DNA of 15,288 nt, taken from Hydnum rufescens UP504 (lineage: Eukaryota; Basidiomycota; Agaricomycetes; Cantharellales; Hydnaceae). The stretch spans positions 1 through 15,288 of the forward strand of contig MU128988.1 of assembly GCA_014904985.1 (NCBI GenBank), written 5' to 3'. Numbering within the stretch: the first letter of the stretch is position 1; every line of letters begins with the position of its first letter. This document shows, piece after piece, positions 9,385 to 15,288 of the stretch. The notes below the pieces were generated by a model. It was not told the origin of the DNA and did not search any database. It was given only the letters and a program-made list of their open reading frames with translations. A program made the translations under genes and the position numbers.

Positions 9385-9603
9385 TTGCATTCAGAGAAAT
9401 TTGCCATCGGCCTCCCCCATACCGAGTATGTAAGACGATTGGTAGTTACAATAAGACCAAGGGAAGCAGACACCCCAACAAGGTTAGACTCCAATGACGG
9501 CACTCATGAACTCGGTGAAGCTCTGGTGTCGAAGTTCACGGTCAAGGTCGGACAGCGGGCGGTGGACGTACGCTCCGACTTCATCGAGGCAGGAGGGTCC
9601 TAA
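9385..9603 (+). CDS. Possible short ORF or gene fragment, unidentified
   Basis: A 72-codon frame running to a TAA at 9601-9603, including the stretch FAIGLPHTEYVRRLVVTIR and ending AVDVRSDFIEAGGS. It is open further upstream and follows a possible splice acceptor (TTTCGTAG, about 9320-9327), so it might be an exon of a decayed gene. I do not recognise a family, and no partner exon was found. It could equally be a chance frame in intergenic DNA. Confidence 0.2.
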   Translation: MHSEKFAIGLPHTEYVRRLVVTIRPREADTPTRLDSNDGTHELGEALVSKFTVKVGQRAVDVRSDFIEAGGS

Positions 9604-10720
9604 ACGCTGAGTCTCCACACAACTGTGACTGTTCGTCTTTCCCAAAAGCCACGTTTCCTTTCACATGTTCCCTGAACGTAGTCAGATAAACGGTAGCAGC
9701 TTCATACAACCAAAGATATGGACCGCATGACTCGGGGCCAGATGGAGTGCAGTTATTGTGAAGGTGAAGTTCGCAAGCGCTTTGGACTAAGGCTCCCAAT
9801 GACTCTGGTCTTCTCGTCCGCTCCCGCCCCTAAACTGCTAGAGTCTTAGAAAACGAAGCCTAGATTCGAGGCGTTAATTATTGTGTCCGTGAGTAAGTGC
9901 AACGTACCCTGTCTCGGACCTCTCTTACCTGATCGTATCCTGTACGGACGTGTTGCAAAGAATGAGGATAGCTTCATCCGCGAAGTGGGTGACGCAAGAT
10001 GTTCGACAGAACTGATTTCCTGGGTTTATTCGGGTCAAGGATAGATTTTAGCATGGTCGATTCACGAGAACGAGAAACACGTAGAGAAATATCTTAGACA
10101 TATAAATGATGTAAACTGCCATCGCAGAAAAGAACGACAAGATGAAATTATAATAAACAACGCTTGGAAAAGTACTCAGTGTGATGCCAATTATTGTGGG
10201 GTTATGCCGCTTTTTGACCAAATTGGCACAGACCGTGCTTTCAGAGGGCCTGCACAATCAATCAAGGGAAGTGAATGGTTCTCGACTGGAGCATGTAAAA
10301 TGCGTGGAAGAGCCATGAACCAAGACAGCGGTTGAAGTCAAGAAAACGTTGGAATCATGAGGCGGAAGCTTCAATAGGACCAAAATGCTTGTCGGGCACA
10401 ATTTCCGCATTTCGGGTAGTGCCGCGCCGGGCACCGCCACGCGACCTGGAATCTCCACAAATTCTAGAGTTGGGACCACCCACGTATGTTCAGATGGATG
10501 GTGGTTCGTATGGATTTCTCGCGAGGCTTTGTGCTGAGTACTGATTGTTTTTTCAGAAGAATGGGCCAAAATTCGTGTCCCTGATTTTCGCAGTCATGCT
10601 GAAAAGCTAACAAACGCTATACATTTCTCTTCGGCATTATTGTTGGGTTCCTCAAATGTATGTCCATTGGAAATAGCTGTCTTAAACAAGCGCCCTCATC
10701 TCATGTGCTTAGGAGATTGA
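9604..10720. other. Intergenic stretch before copy B, no gene recognised
   Basis: Only short, mutually overlapping open frames on both strands. One on the minus strand (10048-10257) is hydrophobic and one (10258-10569) is proline/threonine-rich, but neither has motifs, introns or a matching neighbour. No tRNA, rRNA or tandem array is apparent. Confidence 0.45.
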
Positions 10721-10824
10721 GTTATATACGCATACAAGGCCGCGCTTCTCTCCTCTCCTCGAGTCTTGATAGCTCCCAATCCGACTACCCCTCCCCGCAC
10801 ACGCATATCCTTGATTACATCTAA
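10721..10824 (+). promoter_or_regulatory. Putative promoter and 5' leader of copy B
   Basis: A TATA-like TTATATAC lies at 10722-10729, about 100 bp upstream of the start codon, followed by a pyrimidine-rich stretch at about 10744-10760 (CTTCTCTCCTCTCCTC) and a C-rich leader. CT-rich tracts between TATA and start are common in fungal promoters. No experimental support; the assignment rests on position before an intact N-terminus. Confidence 0.4.
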
Positions 10825-11092
10825 ATGGAATTCCAATCTTTTCTCTCCATCGTGAACCATATATTTCTCCCACCCCGTCTTCCTCAAAAAGGCGATGACC
10901 AGGGCGATGATCACACTCAAACCCTCTGCGTGACAATACACAAATCCCTCGAGCAGTACATCACTCAACATATATTCCCGCCCCAAAGTACGCCGTGGAA
11001 TGCTCTACTAAAGATGATGGGTCACCTCTGCGATGCTCGACCTGTCTCGGAGCATCAGCTGCAATGTTTCGTCTCTACGATGCGGCCTGGGG

Positions 11093-11156
11093 GTCTGTTC
11101 GACTCTTATTCAATATGAATTCGTCCAATTCTCAATAATTCTGATGGCTTGTTTAG
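11093..11156 (+). other. Intron 1 of copy B, 64 nt
   Basis: It begins GTCTGTT and ends TTGTTTAG, with a CTGAT branch-like element about 20 nt before the acceptor. Splicing (phase 1) joins MRPG to DLILLLIRAQNAGVI, keeping the family's conserved IRAQNAG block in frame; without removal the first exon stops at 11116-11118. Confidence 0.85.
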
Positions 11157-14100
11157 ACCTCATATTGCTCCTTATTCGTGCTCAGAACGCTGGCGTCATA
11201 CTGCGCCGATTCGACAATGGCGACATCGTTTTTGAGGCCTTTGAAGCGTCACCGCCGGCCGGTGCCGTCATGGGAGCAGAAGGAAAATTGCTATGTTCCT
11301 ACCCAGGACCCGCCATTACTGTCCCTTGCGTTGTGGCCCAGGATCCCGCCTTTCAGAGGGAACTCGTCTTGTTCCTCAGCGATCTCAATAACACCAAAAT
11401 CGAGGATGTTCTTCCGACGACCAAGAAAGCCGGTTCCACAGTGACAGAGCCTCGCGATACGACTCATCCACGTTACATCACCGAGTTGCTTACCGGTATC
11501 TTGCGTGGACTAGGGCATCCTGCAGACATTCGGCGGATTCAAAAACGAGTCGCGGATGATGTCCAATGGTCCAGTGCCTATCTACCCTGGCGTCGATCCC
11601 CCCTCTGGCTGATCATTCGTGTGGCCCTCCAGACCTCGCTATATAGCAAGAGCCAGGGCCATACTGACTACAAGTCATTCATGGTTTTCCTTATGGCAAA
11701 CATGATTCGCGAGGGAGTGGCCCATCACTTGCCTAGTGATCTTCTGTTTTGCATGCGCGCCAAAGTTGGCCGCCGTCTCCACAAACTCGGCCCTACCGCA
11801 TCTCCTCTACTGGTTCAACAGATCTGTGAAGTTAATAAGATGGTTGAGCACCTTCTGCAAAGTAGATGGCTGCTGGTTCAAGCAGAACAAGCATCTTCCA
11901 CTATTTGGGGACCTCTCCGATTGGACATTCTTGGAGACACCCGACTCTCCCTTCACAATAGCAGAGCACACCTGGAGAAAACTATACGTGGCGCGTGGAC
12001 CGGCACTGTCGCAAGTATGTTCTATCCTCGCGAGCGCCCACGAGCCACCGATCGTCATAACGGCTACGGTCAAACTCTACATGCCTTAACGAAAGCTGTC
12101 GAGGACCACTCATATATTGCACTAGCAGATCTAGAATCCTGGATCCAGAGGAACCTTGAGGATTGGGTCCACACGGACGTCTTGAGTGATTGCAATGCAA
12201 TATCCACGTGCATTACCACATACTATGCCTCGGCAAATCGTATGTATGACTCCAATCCGGAGGATCAGTCCATAATGCTCCTTACCCTATTCGAGTTATG
12301 GGTTGCACTCGACAGGCTCGCTGTTGCGAATTGTCCCCTTCTCCTCGACTATTCGCCAGAGGTCACTCCAACGCTCTTAGAGCCGCTTCTCCTGCGGCAA
12401 TCCAAATCCTTTGATCGCGTAGCACGCATCCGACAATATTTGCGCGAGAGACACAATAGAGCAATCTACGGTTCCATATTCACTGATACCGTGGATTCAG
12501 AGACATTCGCCGTCCGGTATTTTAATAGATCACTCGAGCTTGGACTCTGAAGGAATCGATTGAGGCTGCCGCGACACAGAAGCGCAAGGAGAAGAAGGAA
12601 GAACTTCAAGCAAAGAATGCTAGGTATCAAGAGCTTAAAGCGTCAGCAGGTTTGGATTCTGCAATATCAGATTTGAATTTCGTTACTCATCGTCTGCTGC
12701 AGATCGTCTCGACCACAGTTGTTTCATCACTCGTGAAGGGACGGCGTGTGGGTGATCCTCGCTGTTTGAAATGCAGTCACGCAAAGCAGGCCAGATCCCT
12801 CAAGATTGCGATACACGAATGGCCTTTACCGAACGAACACCTCCAGGCAAAAGTTGTTGTCTTTGAGCTCCACACTCCTCCGGTGTTCCAGGTGTGGAGA
12901 ACGACAACCTACGAGCTCCTCCGCGATATATGCACCCCTCCCCATGTTCCGGTCCGGAAATCTATCGTTCATGTGAGACTGAGTCAGTACTCCGGCCTGC
13001 GTAATCACATCACATCTAGTTCAATTGGCAGAATCTCTCTTGCCTCAACGGAAAATCATTCGAGAAAAGCCACTATAAGGGGGTCAAGATCCCCAGCTCT
13101 GAAGCTTCCGTTCTCCTCAACAATGGGCTGAGGTTCAGGCTGCATGATAATGATAAAGACCGCTGGGTCGCCAATTCTTTTGCGGATTGCAACATTTCTT
13201 CGCGATGCACGATGCAGTTGCCCTGGGACCGTACTCATCGCTTCAATACGCCGTGACTTCGACGTCTCACACATCAAATGAAGTTCTGGCGAAGCAATCC
13301 GAGTGCCCCGCAGATATCAGTTTACATGAATACATTACATTCGGCGGCATCCGTGCTGGTTCCCGAATACAGTGGCTCAATATCTCTCGCGAGATTGCAG
13401 CGCAGACCCTGAATCTTAACCGGGAAGAAGTGTACCTTCTTCTGACGCAAGCGGCCTGGCAGATAGGGCCTCAATCGGATGGGGAAAATTGGGACTACCA
13501 CGAGAGCTGTCTTCCCGAGATTTCGGTATCGCTCTACTTCAAGTGCTGGGAAAACTGATCAATGATATCGAAGCAAACTGGTCCGAGCGCATCTCGGCGA
13601 AGACCGCGATCGCACTCATTGGCCGCCTGTTGGCATCGGCAACAAATCAAAATGTCATTGACCAAGCGTATATCTTACTACGCAAGGCGCGACACATGAC
13701 GCTCCGCTGGATGCATCAGTTGGCCGAAATACTCCAGGAAAACGAGGACGAATCTGCAGTGGAGTCTTTCCACATGTGTGTTTGCGAGGTGGCCGCCATA
13801 TGTCGCGGGACTTATGACGTTGATCCTCTTCATATACCATTCCTTCTTGAGTCTGTGGAAGATGTTTTTATTTTTGTCCGATGTGCAATTGCTGTTCATG
13901 AGAATTCGCCTGCAAATATGGACGGCGCATCACTGGAGTGAAGAGGCTTTGTGCCCAAGATCGACGACTTGCACACTTGATGGAGCCGTTGCTCAGCCAG
14001 AGGATCGAGAAAATCGCGATGGTTTGGACGCAGCCATCGGCGACATTTGGCGAGGGTATAGGCTAGGTCCCCCCTGGAAACAGCTCAAAAAACCAAATGA

Positions 14101-14260
14101 CCGATGGTGGAGCACTGCAACTTCCTCTGGAGCCAGAGAAATGTCTCAAGACGTGCACGTGAATCTTCTTGACGGTCAATTGCTAGTCAACGGCAAGCCA
14201 CTTGGACGCTTGCCCCGCACCATTTCTCAACATCCGATGTACCTGACAGTCCTGGGAAAG

Positions 14261-14312
14261 GTATTTGGACCCATACCGCTGTGTCGCGATCAAAGTTAAC
14301 GAATGGTTATAG
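14261..14312 (+). other. Intron 2 of copy B, 52 nt
   Basis: It begins GTATTT and ends GGTTATAG, with a GTTAAC branch-like element before the acceptor. Splicing in phase 0 joins MYLTVLGK to KILDIIPSSMPNMEY, matching the conserved family sequence around the P-x-MEY block. Confidence 0.85.
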
Positions 14313-14387
14313 AAAATTCTAGACATCATTCCTTCCAGCATGCCGAACATGGAGTACACGACTCGCAATATAATATTTGGACATCTG

Positions 14388-14439
14388 GTACGTGGTCTCC
14401 GAATTTGTCATAGCAGCAGATTGATCTAGGATGCCACAG
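14388..14439 (+). other. Intron 3 of copy B, 52 nt
   Basis: It begins GTACGT and ends TGCCACAG, with a TTGATCT branch-like element. An earlier AG (in TGATCTAG) would also be possible, but only the CACAG acceptor gives IIFGHL-IHFSLRDDGNL, which agrees with the family's GHQVHF-type block. Only 75 nt separate it from intron 2. Confidence 0.8.
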
Positions 14440-14879
14440 ATCCACTTTTCATTGCGTGACGATGGAAATCTCATCTTACGGACAACTAGTGAGGCGAATG
14501 ATGGGGCGACGCTTGAGCTGCTCCCGCACCATATCTTCACTGACGATCTACCCACGTCATTGACTAATGATGTAGTCCATTGGATTAATCTTTCGACTAG
14601 ACAAGTCGAATTATGTCCACTCAACAACCCATGGTTACATTCAAAGCAGAATTGGTGCATGTATCTTCCGGAAAGCGGTCCATGGACGATGGAGGATTCG
14701 TCGTCGCGCCTCTTAGTGGATATTCGAAGTCCAACGTTTGAGATGATATTGGAGTCCCTTGCTTGCCTTGAAACGCGTAACAACTTAGTGGTCACGACCG
14801 GGGCGCCCCTTGGGTTATGCGTTGATTTGCCTCGATTTCGCCTTTCCTTTGTCCTTCGGAATGACTTCTATACTCCCGC

Positions 14880-15288
14880 AACTTTCCCGGATGGTTGTCG
14901 ACGAAGACCAATCGTCAGGCACAATGTTCGGCCTCCACAGCCAGTTGGTCTTGCGTTCGGACACCCAGCGTGCTCGTTCACGTCGAGTGATTATTCCCAA
15001 GGGGAAGTCAACTTCTCATCATTGATTAATCACGTCTCGGCCACCATCGACACTACCCGCCTTATTCGTGTCCCATACCACGAGTACGAAATTGACACCA
15101 ATCTGGGGCGCCTGGTCGGGAATGGAACCATGATGAGTCACTACTTCCGAGCCTATCTTCATGCTGTCACTGGCCATTGTCTACCGGATCCTCTTACATT
15201 GATCACTGGAACTGAGGAAGCTTTGAACATATTGCGATCTGCTAGTTGTCTTCCTTTCCAAAGACTTGATGCAGCGGAGGTAGAGGTA
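14880..15288 (+). repeat. Segment of copy B duplicated in copy A (2686-3107)
   Basis: From the codons for FPGMVVDEDQ onwards, 14880-15288 aligns with 2686-3107. By eye I count about 35 substitutions in about 400 nt (near 91% identity), many at third codon positions. Relative to A, copy B lacks one base at 14889-14891 (GGAATG against GGATG) and one at about 14998-15000. Left of the shared start the two sequences are unrelated. Confidence 0.9.

Larger units (their letters stand above)
10825..15288 (+). pseudogene. Copy B: DUF6606-family giant protein, 5' part, frameshifted, runs off right edge
   Basis: Starts at ATG 10825, with a TAA codon directly upstream in frame, giving MEFQSFLSIVNHIFLPPRLPQ, the typical DUF6606 N-terminus. 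After intron 1 (11093-11156) it reads IRAQNAGVI, FEAFEASPP, WRRSPLWLIIRVALQTSL and on to 12541, about 551 codons without damage. From there single-base losses occur near 12541-12543, 13052-13055, 13214-13222, 13485-13500, 13938-13946, 14005-14015, 14860-14872, 14889-14891 and 14998-15003. Landmarks continue in order: IHEWPLP, LNNGLRFRL, GPYSSLQYAV, SNEVLAKQSECP, QWLNISREI, LLTQAAWQIGP, VHWINLS, RSPTFEMI, LPRFRLSF, MVVDEDQSSGTMFG. Introns 2 and 3 are intact. Either a young pseudogene or a real gene spoiled by deletion-type consensus errors; the intact first 1.7 kb keeps the second option open. Confidence 0.88.

Noticed and set aside
10048..10257. Hydrophobic minus-strand frame that could suggest a membrane peptide
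   Set aside because: AT-rich composition alone explains the hydrophobic residues; there is no upstream exon or family resemblance.
12541..15003. Programmed -1 or +1 ribosomal frameshifting as an explanation of the many frame changes
   Set aside because: The sites share no common slippery heptamer or downstream structure, and nine or more events in one gene are implausible; deletion or sequencing error is simpler.
1..15288. CRISPR arrays, tRNA or rRNA genes, bacterial operons
   Set aside because: No regularly spaced repeats, no T-loop/cloverleaf signature noticed, and the intron-bearing genes are eukaryotic.

Overview
The window looks like nuclear DNA of a filamentous basidiomycete, most likely an Agaricomycete. 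The reasons are a KDZ-type DNA transposase of the kind common in these fungi, short GT-AG introns of 51-64 nt inside long exons, and two copies of the very large fungal DUF6606-DUF3638-DUF3645 protein (often labelled 'ubiquitinyl hydrolase-like' in databases, function not established). Family assignments are from memory of conserved motifs; no search was run.

Layout. (1) 1-2684: transposon-derived DNA. The minus strand of 1-1076 is a dead KDZ transposase with six in-frame stops and no frameshift. Not one CpG occurs from 1 to 1360 or from 1942 to 2692, whereas 1361-1941 contains about ten; this points to old methylated repeat DNA carrying a younger insertion. (2) 2685-8101: copy A of the giant gene, missing its 5' part (homology begins abruptly at about 2685) but keeping the natural C-terminus. 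A block of about 1,007 bp (6100-7106) is inverted inside it; mentally flipping the block restores the frame at both junctions. (3) 8102-10720: about 2.6 kb with no gene I can recognise. (4) 10721-15288: copy B, with a TATA-like box, start codon, N-terminal DUF6606 region and three clear introns, running off the right edge. A and B overlap for about 400 nt (2697-3107 against 14891-15288) at roughly 91% identity by my own count, so they are a diverged tandem pair.

Both giant copies are broken by many frameshifts. Every one I could place is compatible with loss of a single base; none needs a lone insertion. That is either a deletion-biased decay of paralogues or a consensus-quality artefact, and raw reads would separate the two. 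Across the copies the protein shows a P-loop (GEGKSS), an acidic DESDE motif, an RGTDL motif and an arginine-rich QGCMRMR motif. I infer a helicase/SecA-like two-lobed ATPase core; the inversion in copy A flips the second lobe relative to the first.
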